Source: Bog-756 sp036511155
GTDB lineage: Bacteria; Actinomycetota; Acidimicrobiia; Acidimicrobiales; RAAP-2
Direction: 5' to 3'
DNA length: 22,109 nucleotides
Assembly (NCBI GenBank): GCA_036511155.1
Contig: DATCCR010000153.1
Span: 1 to 22,109, forward strand
How positions within the stretch are numbered: position 1 is the first letter of the stretch; every line of letters begins with the position of its first letter. The notes under the pieces were generated by a model that saw nothing but the letters and a program-made list of their open reading frames with translations, searched no databases and was not told where the DNA came from. Positions 1 to 8,178 of this stretch are shown in pieces. The position numbers were made by a program, and so were the translations under genes.

Positions 1-76
1 CCGGTGAACCGTCCCGGTCGTGAATGGGGGTGCGCTCACGCCGGGTGGAGGGCACCGTCACGCCGGGTGCCGATGG

Positions 77-82
77 TAGGTT
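77..82 (+). promoter_or_regulatory. candidate -10 element (TAGGTT) for the DUF4214-methyltransferase gene
   Basis: TAGGTT fits the actinobacterial TANNNT -10 pattern. It would start transcription near 89-90 and give a leader of about 37 nt before the ATG at 127. No convincing -35 hexamer is visible. A short AT-bearing hexamer in GC-rich DNA is suggestive only. Confidence 0.3.
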
Positions 83-126
83 CCCCGACCAAGGCGCACG
101 AGGCCCGACCGACGAACGGAGCAGGC

Positions 127-1104
127 ATGAGTGGAGCAGACGGGGCTGGCGGCAAGGGCTCGATCACCGGTCTGCCGGCCCGGCTCATCCCGCAGTACGA
201 CCGGATCGACAACAAGGTCCGCCGGGAGGCCACCCGCCTGGCCGGCCTGTCGTTCACCCAGCTCCCGCCCCGGGAGGCCACCCGCATGGCCTACAACGTG
301 CTGCTCCGGCGCGACCCAGACCCGACCGCCTGGGACGAGTACACCGGGGCCCTCAGCGACCACCTCATGGACTACGAGGACATGGTCGACCGGATCCGCA
401 CCTCCAACGAGTTCCGGGTGGTGGCCCAGCCCCGGGCTACCGGGCTGCACGGCTCGCTCCACGCCAGCCGGTGCGAGTTCATCATCGGACTGCCCCGGGC
501 CCGGCGCATCATCGACGTGGGTGGCGGCCACACCTCGGACGCCCGCGGCGCCCTCGTGGCGCTCGGGTACCCCTACGACTTCGAGGAGCTGGTCATCGTC
601 GACCTGCCCCCGGACGACCGCCACGACCTCTACAAGTCGGACCGCTTCGGCGACGGAGACACCGACCGGGGCCGGGTCCGCTACGAGTACCGGTCGATGG
701 TGGACCTGTCGTTCGCGGAGGACGAGTCCGTGGACCTCGTCTACAGCGGCCAGTCCATCGAGCACGTGCCGGAGTCGGCAGGGGACGAAGTGCTGGAGGG
801 GGCATTCCGGGCCCTGCGCCCGGGCGGCTACATGGCCATCGACACCCCGAACGGCCGGTTGTGCCGGATGCAGCAGGACGACTTCATCGACCCCGATCAC
901 GATGTCGAGTACACGCTCGAGCAGCTGCGGGACAAGGTGACCCGGGCCGGGTTCGAGATCGAGACGATCCGAGGCCTCAACTGGGGCGGGCCCGGCGTGG
1001 CCCGAGGCCGGTTCGACCTCGCCTCCCTAGCAGCCAACTACGGCATCTACCACGCCGCAGACGAGTGCTACCTGCTGGCCTTCCTCATCCGGAAGCCGGC
1101 CTGA
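127..1104 (+). CDS. DUF4214-like domain + class I SAM-dependent methyltransferase
   Basis: A 325-residue protein predicted to transfer a methyl group from SAM to an unknown acceptor, probably a surface glycan or its precursor given the neighbours. Residues about 49-97 match the DUF4214 pattern (RMAYNVLLRRDPDPTAW, then SNEFR). The methyltransferase domain follows: motif I IIDVGGG at 128-134, an acidic strand end VIVDLP at 157-162, SIEHVPE at 210-216 and the RPGGYMAIDTPNG segment at 231-243. The ATG at 127 is preferred over the in-frame GTG at 4 because GGAG at 118-121 lies 5 nt upstream of it and homology-like sequence begins only after it. No signal peptide or membrane segment is seen, so it should be cytoplasmic. 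The family assignment is firm; the acceptor is unknown. Confidence 0.85.
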   Translation: MSGADGAGGKGSITGLPARLIPQYDRIDNKVRREATRLAGLSFTQLPPREATRMAYNVLLRRDPDPTAWDEYTGALSDHLMDYEDMVDRIRTSNEFRVVAQPRATGLHGSLHASRCEFIIGLPRARRIIDVGGGHTSDARGALVALGYPYDFEELVIVDLPPDDRHDLYKSDRFGDGDTDRGRVRYEYRSMVDLSFAEDESVDLVYSGQSIEHVPESAGDEVLEGAFRALRPGGYMAIDTPNGRLCRMQQDDFIDPDHDVEYTLEQLRDKVTRAGFEIETIRGLNWGGPGVARGRFDLASLAANYGIYHAADECYLLAFLIRKPA

Positions 1105-1141
1105 ACCGACCCGGCCGGCCAGGGGCGGTGGGCGCGCAGTG

Positions 1142-1588
1142 TCAGCCTGACCCGGGCTCCAACACGAGCACGGGGATGACCCGCTCGGTGCGCTCCTGGT
1201 AGTCGGCATAGGGCGGATAGGCGGCTACGGCCCGCTCCCACCACAGCGTCCGCTCGGCCCCCTCGACCTCCCGGGCCATCCGGTCCCACTTGTCCGGGCC
1301 GTCCTGGAGTTCGACGTGGGGGTCGGCGACGAGATTGGCGTACCAGTGGGGATGGGTGGGCGCACCGCCTTGAGAAGCCACCAGGGCGTAGGTGCCGTCG
1401 TGCTCGACCCGCATCAGCGGGGTCTTGCGGAGCTTGCCGGACGACGCCCCCCGGCTGGTCACGATCACCACCGGCATCCCGGTGTCGAAGAGGGAGGTGC
1501 CCTCGGTCCCCCCGGACGACTCGTACTGCTCGACCTGGTCACGGACCCACTGCTGTGAGCTCGGCTCGTACTCTCCCGTCAGCGGCAT
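1142..1588 (-). CDS. DDN-family (deazaflavin/F420-dependent nitroreductase-like) protein
   Basis: A 148-residue protein with the split-barrel DDN/F420H2-dependent reductase signature: GASSGKLRKTPLMRVEHDG, then YALVASQGGAPTHPHWYANL and VELQ. In this family the SGK..RK.P segment and the GG...HP.WY loop bind the deazaflavin cofactor F420, which is used to reduce quinones or nitro compounds. The length is usual for the family. The ATG at 1588 is chosen because the open frame extending to 1753 would run through the tRNA gene; an in-frame GTG 15 nt upstream is an alternative start. The gene follows tRNA-Leu on the same strand by 89 nt and may be read from the same transcript. The physiological substrate cannot be told from sequence. 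Confidence 0.88.
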   Translation of the reverse strand: MPLTGEYEPSSQQWVRDQVEQYESSGGTEGTSLFDTGMPVVIVTSRGASSGKLRKTPLMRVEHDGTYALVASQGGAPTHPHWYANLVADPHVELQDGPDKWDRMAREVEGAERTLWWERAVAAYPPYADYQERTERVIPVLVLEPGSG

Positions 1589-1677
1589 GGACCCAGTGAA
1601 CACGCTGGGCCCCCGGCGTGCCAGCGTGTGCGTGCGTCCGTGGCCGGTCCTGCGGCGCCCGCGACGGGGTGCAAAAG

Positions 1678-1759
1678 TGCGGGCGAGAGGATTTGAACCT
1701 CCACCCCCGAAGGGACCGGGACCTAAACCCGGCGCGTCTGCCGATTCCGCCACGCCCGC
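1678..1759 (-). tRNA. tRNA-Leu (anticodon UAG)
   Basis: The minus strand folds as a class II tRNA of 82 nt. The acceptor stem GCGGGCG pairs with CGCCCGC. The anticodon stem CCGGG/CCCGG closes the loop TTTAGGT with anticodon TAG. There is a long variable arm (TCCCTTCGGGGG) and the T arm GGAGG-TTCAAAT-CCTCT. The discriminator base is A at 1678, as expected for leucine tRNAs. CCA is not encoded: the next bases read CTT. It decodes CUA (and other CUN by wobble). Confidence 0.96.
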
Positions 1760-1768
1760 GTGGCCGTC

Positions 1769-1774
1769 AGACTA
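1769..1774 (-). promoter_or_regulatory. candidate -10 element of the tRNA-Leu gene
   Basis: On the minus strand TAGTCT (TANNNT) ends 9 nt before the first base of the tRNA, so the 5' leader would be very short. It faces away from the -10 candidate at 1831-1836, making 1760-1842 a compact divergent promoter region. No clear -35 is seen. Confidence 0.4.
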
Positions 1775-1830
1775 CCGAGGGACGGGCCTGCGGACGGGGG
1801 TGGCTCCCGGGGGCGTTGGGGACCCCTGGC

Positions 1831-1836
1831 TATAGT
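1831..1836 (+). promoter_or_regulatory. -10 element TATAGT of a predicted leaderless transcript
   Basis: TATAGT is close to the consensus TATAAT and is followed by 6 nt and then the GTG at 1843. Transcription starting 7 nt downstream of the hexamer would begin at the start codon itself, and there is no Shine-Dalgarno-like sequence. This fits the leaderless mRNAs common in actinobacteria. It would be the main promoter of the polysaccharide operon. Confidence 0.6.
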
Positions 1837-1842
1837 CACCCT

Positions 1843-2982
1843 GTGCCGACCTCGCCTTCCGCCCCGTCGCCCGTGACCCCCGACGCCCCGGCCCCGGCCG
1901 ACGGCGGCAACGTCGACACCGCCACCGACGTGGCCGACCGGATCCGCTACCTCGACGAGGTGATGGCCGAGATCGACGCCGAGGTCCGGAAGCGCCGGGC
2001 CTCCGGGGACCTACCGGCCGGCCTCGAGCGCGAGCTCGACGAGCTCTTCCTCGAGTTCTCGCCCGTGGGCCTGCAGGGTCGGGCCCGCCTGCGCGAGACC
2101 CTGTCGCTGGTCGACGGCTCCGCCTATGTCGACATCGCCGTGCCGACCGCGTCCAACAAGGCGGTGGGCAGTTACATCAAGCGGGCCGTGCGCAAGGGCC
2201 TCGGCTGGTACATGAACTTCATCGTCGCCCAGATCGTCAAGTTCGCCTGGTCGGTGTCGCGCATGTTCCACGTGGTGGTCGATCACATCGAGGACCTCGA
2301 GGCCACCGTCGAGGCGCACCGGTCGCCCGACCTGCCCGCCGCCGTGGTGCCTGCGGCCCATACCGGCGCCACGTGGTGGGCTCCGGCGGCGGCCGAGGCC
2401 CTGGCCTCGGTGACCGACCGGGTCGTGGTAGGGGACTGCGGCGACGGCTCGCTGGTCGAGGTCCTGGGGGCCGCCGGTGTCGACGCCTACGGGGTGGACC
2501 CCTCCGACCTGGCCCTGGAGCCGGCCCTCGACCGCGGCGTCGACGTGCGGGCCGAGTCGGTCCTCGACCACCTCGACGTGGTCTCCGGCGAGGCCCTCGG
2601 TGGGATCGTGCTGACCGGGTCGGTCCAGTGGCTCCGGCCGAACGAGCGCGAGCACCTGCTCGACCTGGTCTCGTCACGGATCATGGTCGACGGCGTACTC
2701 GTCCTCCACTCGACCTCGCCCGAGGCGTGGGCCGGTGCCGCTTCGCCGGTCGTGCGGGACCTGGCCCCCGGGCGCCCGCTCCACCCGGAGACCTGGACGC
2801 ACCTGTTGGGGACCCGCGGCTTCTCGGTGACGGCCACCGTGCGGGGCGGCGACGACCGCCGCCTCGCCCACGTGGGTAGCGGCGCCACCGACGCGGCCAC
2901 CGTCAACGCCGCCATCGACGCCATCAACGAACTGCTGCTCGGCCCGACGGAGTACCTCGTGGTCGCCACGCGGGTGCGGTGA
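1843..2982 (+). CDS. Methyltransferase-like protein with amphipathic/coiled N-terminal region, first gene of the polysaccharide operon
   Basis: A 379-residue protein. Residues 1-25 are Pro/Ala-rich. Residues 28-80 are charged and helical. Residues 106-155 form a basic, amphipathic stretch (SYIKRAVRKGLGWYMNFIVA and onward), typical of surface-polysaccharide methyltransferases that sit on the membrane. The C-terminal half has a recognisable SAM fold: motif I VVVGDCGDGS at 194-203, AYGVDPSD at 215-222 with the acidic residue ending strand 2, then IVLTGSVQWL and a late strand GVLVLHST. A tail SPVVRDLAPGRPLHPETW (301-318) recurs in the protein starting at 5319, so the two are paralogues. The GTG start at 1843 is chosen from the TATAGT -10 just upstream; the longer open frame to 1618 crosses the tRNA. 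Glycan modification or chain capping is a guess from context. Confidence 0.75.
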   Translation: MPTSPSAPSPVTPDAPAPADGGNVDTATDVADRIRYLDEVMAEIDAEVRKRRASGDLPAGLERELDELFLEFSPVGLQGRARLRETLSLVDGSAYVDIAVPTASNKAVGSYIKRAVRKGLGWYMNFIVAQIVKFAWSVSRMFHVVVDHIEDLEATVEAHRSPDLPAAVVPAAHTGATWWAPAAAEALASVTDRVVVGDCGDGSLVEVLGAAGVDAYGVDPSDLALEPALDRGVDVRAESVLDHLDVVSGEALGGIVLTGSVQWLRPNEREHLLDLVSSRIMVDGVLVLHSTSPEAWAGAASPVVRDLAPGRPLHPETWTHLLGTRGFSVTATVRGGDDRRLAHVGSGATDAATVNAAIDAINELLLGPTEYLVVATRVR

Positions 2983-4070
2983 CCGCAGTCCACCAATTCG
3001 TGCCCGCCCTCCTGCCCCGCGACGCCACGGGGGACCACACCCGCGCCCTACGGGACGCCCTACGGTCGGCCGGGTGGGACTCGGACATCTACGTCGAGGC
3101 GGCCCACGACGAGCTCCAGGACGAGGCCACCTACTTCGAGGAGTACCCGGCCCGGGCCCGCCCGGGCGACATCCTGCTCTATCAACTCGGCACGTCGTCG
3201 CCGGTGGCCGAGTTCCTCCTGGGCCGGGACGAGCCGCTCGTGCTCGACTACCACAACGTCACCCCCGCGTCCTTCTACGAGGGATGGGAAGAGCACACCG
3301 TGGCCAAAGTGGCGCTCGCCCGCGAGCAGGTGGCCTCCCTCGCCCCGAAGGCGGTCCTCGGCATCGCCGACTCGGCCTTCAACGCCCGCGAGCTCGACGC
3401 GTTGGGCTGCCCGGCCACCGCCGTGGTGCCGATCCTGGTCGACCTCCACGCGGAGGCCGGCCGGGACGAGCGGGAGCGGGCCCGCCTGGCCGCCGACCAC
3501 GGCGATGCCACCGTCCTGCTGTTCGTCGGGCGGATCTCGCCCAACAAGGCTCACCAGCACCTGGTCGAGGCCCTCTTCGTCTACCGGCGGCTCTACGACC
3601 CCCTAGCCCGGCTCCACCTCGTCGGCCCGACGGTCACGCCGGCCTACGCCGAGGCGGTGTTCGCCTTTGCCGACGAGCTGGGCCTGGCCGACGCCATCCG
3701 CCACGGCGAGGGGTTGACCGACGCCGAACTCGCCGCCTGGTACGAGGACGCCGACGTGTTCGTGTGCCTGTCCGAACACGAAGGATTCTGCATCCCGCTG
3801 CTCGAGGCCATGCGGGCGGGGACCCCGATCGTGGCCCTCGACGCCGGTGCGGTGGGAGAGACCCTGGCCGATGCCGGCATCCTGCTGCCCACGGCCCGAC
3901 CGGCCTTGGTGGCCGCCGCCGTAGCCCGGGTCCGCAGCGACGAGGCTCTGGCGGCCTCTCTGGTCGAGGCCGGGCGCCGGCGCCTGGCCGACTTCGCCGC
4001 CACCACCACCCGGCAGCGCTTCGTCGACGTGCTCGCCGCCATCGTCGATGCCGAGCGGGTGGTGGCGTGA
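2979..4070 (+). CDS. GT4-type glycosyltransferase (family A of this locus)
   Basis: A 363-residue retaining glycosyltransferase of GT-B fold, predicted to add a sugar from a nucleotide-sugar donor to a lipid-linked glycan in the cytoplasm. The acceptor half carries DATGDHTRALRDALR (15-29), YQLGTSSP (68-75) and LDYHNVTPASF (89-99). The donor half starts at LFVGRISPNKAHQ (181-193) and holds the GT4 E-x7-E motif in EHEGFCIPLLE (E268, E276). Starting at GTG gives a 4-nt GTGA overlap with the previous stop, indicating translational coupling. It is paralogous to the genes at 6362 and 10445; E268/E276 fall at identical positions in the 6362 product. Sugar and linkage cannot be predicted. Confidence 0.87.
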   Translation: MTAVHQFVPALLPRDATGDHTRALRDALRSAGWDSDIYVEAAHDELQDEATYFEEYPARARPGDILLYQLGTSSPVAEFLLGRDEPLVLDYHNVTPASFYEGWEEHTVAKVALAREQVASLAPKAVLGIADSAFNARELDALGCPATAVVPILVDLHAEAGRDERERARLAADHGDATVLLFVGRISPNKAHQHLVEALFVYRRLYDPLARLHLVGPTVTPAYAEAVFAFADELGLADAIRHGEGLTDAELAAWYEDADVFVCLSEHEGFCIPLLEAMRAGTPIVALDAGAVGETLADAGILLPTARPALVAAAVARVRSDEALAASLVEAGRRRLADFAATTTRQRFVDVLAAIVDAERVVA

Positions 4071-5329
4071 AGCTCGCGTTCGTGACCCCGCGCTACGGCA
4101 CCGAGGTGATCGGCGGGGCGGAGACGGCGGCCCGCATGCTGGCCGAACGGCTGTGCCGGCGGCCCGGATGGGAGGTCGAGGTGCTGACCAGTTGCGCCCT
4201 GGACCATCTCACCTGGGAGAACACCGAGCCCGCCGGGACGAGTGTGATCAACGGTGTGACCGTCCGGCGGTTCCCGACGGCCTCGCCCCGGACGCTCGAC
4301 TACTTCGCACTCGACGGCCAGCTGCGGGTCGCCCCCGAAGTGGCGACACTCGCCCAGACCCGTCAGTGGGTCTCACTCAACGGCCCGATGTGCCCGGGCC
4401 TGGTGGACGCAGTGGCCGGGACCGACGCCGACGTCATCGCCTGCTACCCCTATCTGTTCGCCACCACGGTCGACGCCATCGCCGTCTCCAAGGTGCCGGT
4501 CGTACTCCACCCGGCGGCTCACGACGAGCCGGCGCTCTACTTCTCGGCGTTCCGCCGCAGCTTCCGCGACATCGACGGACTCGTGTACCACACGCGGGCC
4601 GAGCGGGACCTCATGGAGAACGTGTTCCGGATCGGGGCGCGGCCCCAGGTGGTGCTGGGCCTCGGGGTGAACGACCCGGCGGGCGCCGGGCGCCGCGGCG
4701 GCGACATCCTCGGCCTCGGCGACCGCCCCTACCTCTGCTATCTGGGCCGGGTCGACGAGCACAAGGGATGCGGGATGCTGGCCGACTACTTCGCCCAGTA
4801 CAAGGAGCGGAACCCTTCCGACCTGGCACTGGCCTTCGTGGGCCCGGTGTCGGCCAAGTCGCCGGACCACCCGGACATCGTGGTGACCGGCACAGTGTCG
4901 GAGGCAGACAAGTGGGACATCCTGGCCGACGCCCAGGTGATGGTGACGCCGTCGGCCTACGAGTCGTTCTCGCTGGTGGTGCTCGAGGCCTGGACGCTCG
5001 GGGTGCCGGTGCTGGTCAACGGGGGCTGCGCTGCCACCATGGAGCACTGCAAGCGCTCCGGCGGCGGGCTCTGGTTCGACTCCTACCGGAGTTTCGAGGC
5101 CGCAGTCGGCCGCCTGTCCGGCGATGCCGGGATGCGTGCCGCCCTCGGCGAGGCCGGGAAGCGCTACACGGCCCGCCACTACCTGTGGCCTTCGATCATC
5201 GACCGGTACACGACGTTCCTCGAGGGGGTGGCTGCCCGCGGCCGCCGGGCCCCGTTGCGCACGGCGCGCCTCGAGCTCCACTCGGGCGGGACGGCCTACG
5301 TACGCGAGGGCGGTGGCGGTGACGGCTGA
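4067..5329 (+). CDS. GT4-type glycosyltransferase (family B of this locus)
   Basis: A 420-residue GT-B glycosyltransferase of a different subfamily from its upstream neighbour. The N-terminus KLAFVTPRYGTEVIGGAE shows the glycine-rich acceptor-side loop of GT4 enzymes; GLVYHTRAERDLM (171-183) and LGRVDEHKG (226-234) mark the domain border. The E-x7-E motif is ESFSLVVLE (E299, E307), followed by NGGCAATMEHC (318-328). It begins at a GTG overlapping the previous stop by 4 nt (GTGA). The closest relative in the window is the product at 11598, which shares PRYG...IGGAETAAR, WxxLxGP, LHPAAHDEPAL, HKWD/DKWD and EHCxRSGGGL. The last ~30 residues, RGRRAPLRTARLELHSGG and beyond, are a low-complexity tail absent from that paralogue. 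Confidence 0.86.
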   Translation: MKLAFVTPRYGTEVIGGAETAARMLAERLCRRPGWEVEVLTSCALDHLTWENTEPAGTSVINGVTVRRFPTASPRTLDYFALDGQLRVAPEVATLAQTRQWVSLNGPMCPGLVDAVAGTDADVIACYPYLFATTVDAIAVSKVPVVLHPAAHDEPALYFSAFRRSFRDIDGLVYHTRAERDLMENVFRIGARPQVVLGLGVNDPAGAGRRGGDILGLGDRPYLCYLGRVDEHKGCGMLADYFAQYKERNPSDLALAFVGPVSAKSPDHPDIVVTGTVSEADKWDILADAQVMVTPSAYESFSLVVLEAWTLGVPVLVNGGCAATMEHCKRSGGGLWFDSYRSFEAAVGRLSGDAGMRAALGEAGKRYTARHYLWPSIIDRYTTFLEGVAARGRRAPLRTARLELHSGGTAYVREGGGGDG

Positions 5330-6365
5330 GCGGAACGATGCCCCGGAGCGACGCGACTCCGAGGAGGGCGGCGGCCCCGCCGCCAGCCCCGCCGACCCGC
5401 GGGCCGCGCTGCCGGCCGACGAGCGCGGCCTGCTCGAGGCGTTCGACCGGCTGAGGCCGCAGGGGACGGTGGGTTGGAACTTCGACGACGCCGTCCGGCG
5501 CCTGGCCGAGCCGGCTGAGGCACCGGGTCGCCCGGCCGGGTGGAGCGGACTACCCGCCGACCTGTGGGAGCGCGGCCGCAGCACCAAGGCCAGCGAGCGG
5601 GTGCTGGGTGACGTGGTCAAGATCGTGGCCCAGGACCTCTCGGAGTACACGGACCGGGCGGTCGAGGAGGAGCGCCAGCTGTCGGCTGACGCCGTGGCCG
5701 AGCTCCGGCAGACCGTGCTCGACGCCCTCCGTTTCCTGGCCGCCCGGGTCGAGCGGCTCGAGTCCTCGGTGGACCCGCTGGGCATGCAGGCCGGCGAGCT
5801 CGTCCTGCCCACCTTCGACGGTTCGGCCTGGGTGGACGCGGCGGCCGGGTGGACGGCGGCCCGCGCCGACCTGCCCTCGCTGATGGGTGAGCTCGGCGAC
5901 CACGCGCTCCTGTCGGCCCTGGCCGGCGGTGGGGCACTCGTGGAGGGGGTCGATCCGAGGGGCACCGTCGTGTGGGCCGCCGACGCCGCCTTCGAGGTCG
6001 GCAGCGGGCGGATCGACATCGCCTTCGCCGAGGTGGTGGACCATCTGCGCTCACTGCCCGACGCCAGCCGGGGCTGCGTCGTCCTGGTCGGCTGCATCGA
6101 CCGGGGCGACCTGGCCCGGAAGGTGGATCTCGTCGACGAGGCCCGGCGGGTGGTGGCCCCCGGAGGGACCCTGGTCCTCCTGGTCACCGACCAGGCGGCG
6201 TGGGACGCCTCCCTCGACCCGGTGGTCCGGGACCTCCTGCCCGGGCGCCCGCTCCACCCCGAGACGTGGCAGGCCGTGCTCGCCCACCGCGGCGTGGCCG
6301 GCCCGAGATGGCTGCGTCCCCCGAGCGGGAGCGTGCATGCCGTGGTGGCCGAGGTCGGGCGATGA
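5319..6365 (+). CDS. Degenerate methyltransferase-like protein with coiled-coil segment
   Basis: A 348-residue protein. Residues 1-35 are low-complexity. Residues 93-150 are a charged helix with heptad-like spacing (EEERQLSADAVAELRQ, then ALRFLAARVERLES), a likely coiled coil. The C-terminal part keeps late methyltransferase elements (DEARRVVAPGGTLVLLV, 273-289) and ends with SLDPVVRDLLPGRPLHPETW, almost the same tail as in the product at 1843. The glycine-rich SAM motif I is not recognisable: the corresponding stretch reads MGELGDHALLSALAGGGALV. It may therefore be a non-catalytic paralogue, or bind SAM unusually. The start is uncertain: GTG 5319 has GAGGG 8 nt upstream (5306-5310), and GTG 5313 is also possible; either overlaps the preceding gene. 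A scaffold or chain-terminator role is speculation. Confidence 0.68.
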   Translation: MTAERNDAPERRDSEEGGGPAASPADPRAALPADERGLLEAFDRLRPQGTVGWNFDDAVRRLAEPAEAPGRPAGWSGLPADLWERGRSTKASERVLGDVVKIVAQDLSEYTDRAVEEERQLSADAVAELRQTVLDALRFLAARVERLESSVDPLGMQAGELVLPTFDGSAWVDAAAGWTAARADLPSLMGELGDHALLSALAGGGALVEGVDPRGTVVWAADAAFEVGSGRIDIAFAEVVDHLRSLPDASRGCVVLVGCIDRGDLARKVDLVDEARRVVAPGGTLVLLVTDQAAWDASLDPVVRDLLPGRPLHPETWQAVLAHRGVAGPRWLRPPSGSVHAVVAEVGR

Positions 6366-7504
6366 GCGGCATCCACCTGTTCGTGCCCATGCTGCATGTG
6401 CGCGACGCGGTCGGGGAGCACACCCGGGCCCTGCACGACCTCCTAGTGGCCGACGGCGTCGAGTGCCGGATCTACACCGAGACTCCCGACCCCGACACGG
6501 TCGACGAGACCCGGCCGTACCTCGACTACGAGAAGGACGCCGTCCCGGGCGACGTGCTCGTCTACCAGATGGCCACCCGGTCAGGCATGGCCGGATGGCT
6601 GGCGGACCGCCCCGAGCCGGTCGTCGTCAACTACCACAGCATCACCCCGCCGGAGTACTTCGCCCCGTGGAACAACTGGATCGCCCGGCACCAGGTGGGG
6701 GCCACCCAGGAGCTGCGCAGGCTGGCGCCCACGGCGGTTCTCGGCATCGGGGTATCCGAGTTCGACGCCCGCGAGCTGCGAGACGGCGGCTGCGCCGAGG
6801 TGGTCGTGATCCCGGTGGCCAACGTCCGGGTCCCGCCCGTCGAGCCCGATGCGGCAGCCGTGGCCGCACGGCGAGGCAGCCAGGAGGACGGCCCCCGTTG
6901 GCTGTCGGTGGGTCGGCTCGCCCCCAACAAGGCCCACCAGGACACCATCGCCGCCCTGTTCGTGGCCCGGGCCACCACGTCGCCCGGCGCCCGGCTGACC
7001 ATCGTCGGCTCGCCCTCGGAGCCGACCTACGCCCGGGCCCTCCAGCGCTATGCGGCCGAGCTCGGGATCGCCGGGGCCGTCGAGTTCGTGTCCCGCATCA
7101 GCGACGCCGAGCTGGCCGCCCGCTACGTCACGGCCGACGTCCTGGTCATGCTGTCCGAGCACGAGGGGTTCGGGGTCCCCCTGGTGGAGGCCATGTCGTA
7201 CGGGCTCCCGGTGGTGGCCTACGCCGCTGGGGCGGTCCCCGAGGTGGTGGGTGACGCCGGGGTCGTCCTGGAGGCCAAGGGCCCCCGCCGGGTCGCCGAC
7301 GAGGTGGGCGCCCTGCTGGCCGACCCGGAGCGCCGGCAGGCACTGGTCACCGCCGGGCGGGCCCGTCCCGCCGCCCTCGGACTCGACCGGGCCGGATCCG
7401 ACCTGGTGACGGCGTTGCAGGGCGTGGCCGACCGGGCATCGGCCGCCAGCGCGGACCCCGTCCCGGGCGCCCCCGTGCGTCCGGGAGCACCCCTGAGCCA
7501 CTAG
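6362..7504 (+). CDS. GT4-type glycosyltransferase (family A of this locus)
   Basis: A 380-residue GT-B enzyme paralogous to the products at 2979 and 10445. Shared marks are HLFVPMLHVRDAVGEHTRAL (5-24), YQMATRSG (68-75), NYHSITPPEYF (90-100), VGRLAPNKAHQD (183-194) and the E-x7-E pair in EHEGFGVPLVE (E268, E276). It should transfer a sugar to the growing glycan in the cytoplasm. ATG overlaps the preceding TGA (ATGA, 4 nt), so translation is coupled to the methyltransferase-like gene, repeating the gene order seen at 1843-2979. The last ~25 residues (ASADPVPGAPVRPGAPLSH) are Pro/Ala-rich. Donor and linkage are unknown. Confidence 0.86.
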   Translation: MSGIHLFVPMLHVRDAVGEHTRALHDLLVADGVECRIYTETPDPDTVDETRPYLDYEKDAVPGDVLVYQMATRSGMAGWLADRPEPVVVNYHSITPPEYFAPWNNWIARHQVGATQELRRLAPTAVLGIGVSEFDARELRDGGCAEVVVIPVANVRVPPVEPDAAAVAARRGSQEDGPRWLSVGRLAPNKAHQDTIAALFVARATTSPGARLTIVGSPSEPTYARALQRYAAELGIAGAVEFVSRISDAELAARYVTADVLVMLSEHEGFGVPLVEAMSYGLPVVAYAAGAVPEVVGDAGVVLEAKGPRRVADEVGALLADPERRQALVTAGRARPAALGLDRAGSDLVTALQGVADRASAASADPVPGAPVRPGAPLSH

Positions 7505-7507
7505 GCT
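7502..7507 (+). promoter_or_regulatory. candidate -10 element TAGGCT before clpP
   Basis: TAGGCT fits TANNNT, overlaps the TAG stop of the upstream glycosyltransferase and is followed by 8 nt and then the ATG at 7516. No Shine-Dalgarno sequence precedes that ATG. The spacing suggests a leaderless internal transcript that would let clpP and the exporter genes be expressed apart from the first half of the operon. Confidence 0.4.
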
Positions 7508-7515
7508 CATCCCTC

Positions 7516-8178
7516 ATGGATTCCCCTCTCCACACGCCTCCGTCCACCTTCTCCGCAGGCACGGCCGCCGCCCCGGAGATGAAGTCGGGCACCGACGTCG
7601 GGCCGGGCTCCGATATCTTCCAGCGCCTGCTCAAGGAGCGGATCGTGTTCATCGGGTCGGCCATCGACCAGAACACGGCCAACCTGGTCTGCTCGCAGCT
7701 GATCCTGCTCGAGGCCGAGAACCAGGAGAAGGACATCGCGGTCTACATCAACTCGCCCGGAGGCTCGGTCACCGACGGCCTGGCCATCTACGACACCATG
7801 CAGTACGTGCGCTGCGACGTGCGCACCATCTGCGTCGGCCTGGCCGCCTCGATGGGGCAGTTCCTGCTGTGCGCCGGGACCCCGGGCAAGCGGTTCGCCC
7901 TGCCCCACAGCCGGATCCTGATGCACCAGCCCTCTGGCGGCATGCAGGGCCAGGCCTCCGACATCGCCATCCAGGCCGAGCAGATCATCTACCTCAAGCG
8001 GATGCTGGCCGAGCGCATCGCCTTCCACACCGGCCAGCCGGTGGAGCGGATCGAGGCCGACTCGGACCGCGATCGCTGGTTCACCGCCGAGGAGGCCCGG
8101 GAGTACGGATTCATCGACGAGGTGATCCAGAAGGACGCCATGCAGGTCCCGGCGGCCGGCTCGGGGTCCGCCACCTGA
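7516..8178 (+). CDS. clpP: ATP-dependent Clp protease proteolytic subunit (ClpP)
   Basis: A 220-residue serine peptidase of family S14. ClpP forms tetradecameric chambers that degrade proteins delivered by AAA+ partners such as ClpX or ClpC. The catalytic triad is complete: Ser112 in GLAASMGQFLL, His137 in RILMHQPSGG and Asp182 in ADSDRDRW. The oxyanion glycines of NSPGGSVTDG (79-88) and the handle helix (about 145-170) are present. Residues 1-30 are a low-complexity extension that may be a propeptide; Met22 is an alternative start. The placement is odd: clpP usually sits beside clpX, tig or a second clpP, but here it lies between a glycosyltransferase and the Wzm-like permease, whose ATG overlaps its TGA by one base. 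No AAA+ partner is in the window. Confidence 0.95.
   Translation: MDSPLHTPPSTFSAGTAAAPEMKSGTDVGPGSDIFQRLLKERIVFIGSAIDQNTANLVCSQLILLEAENQEKDIAVYINSPGGSVTDGLAIYDTMQYVRCDVRTICVGLAASMGQFLLCAGTPGKRFALPHSRILMHQPSGGMQGQASDIAIQAEQIIYLKRMLAERIAFHTGQPVERIEADSDRDRWFTAEEAREYGFIDEVIQKDAMQVPAAGSGSAT

Noticed and set aside
1589..1753. N-terminal extension of the DDN-family gene
   Set aside because: It would cover most of the tRNA-Leu gene and adds only low-complexity residues; the family homology begins after Met at 1588.
4373..6436. 687-codon minus-strand open frame opposite the glycosyltransferase and methyltransferase-like genes
   Set aside because: The translation is Ser/Arg/Pro-rich without motifs and conflicts with well supported plus-strand genes in a tightly overlapping operon.
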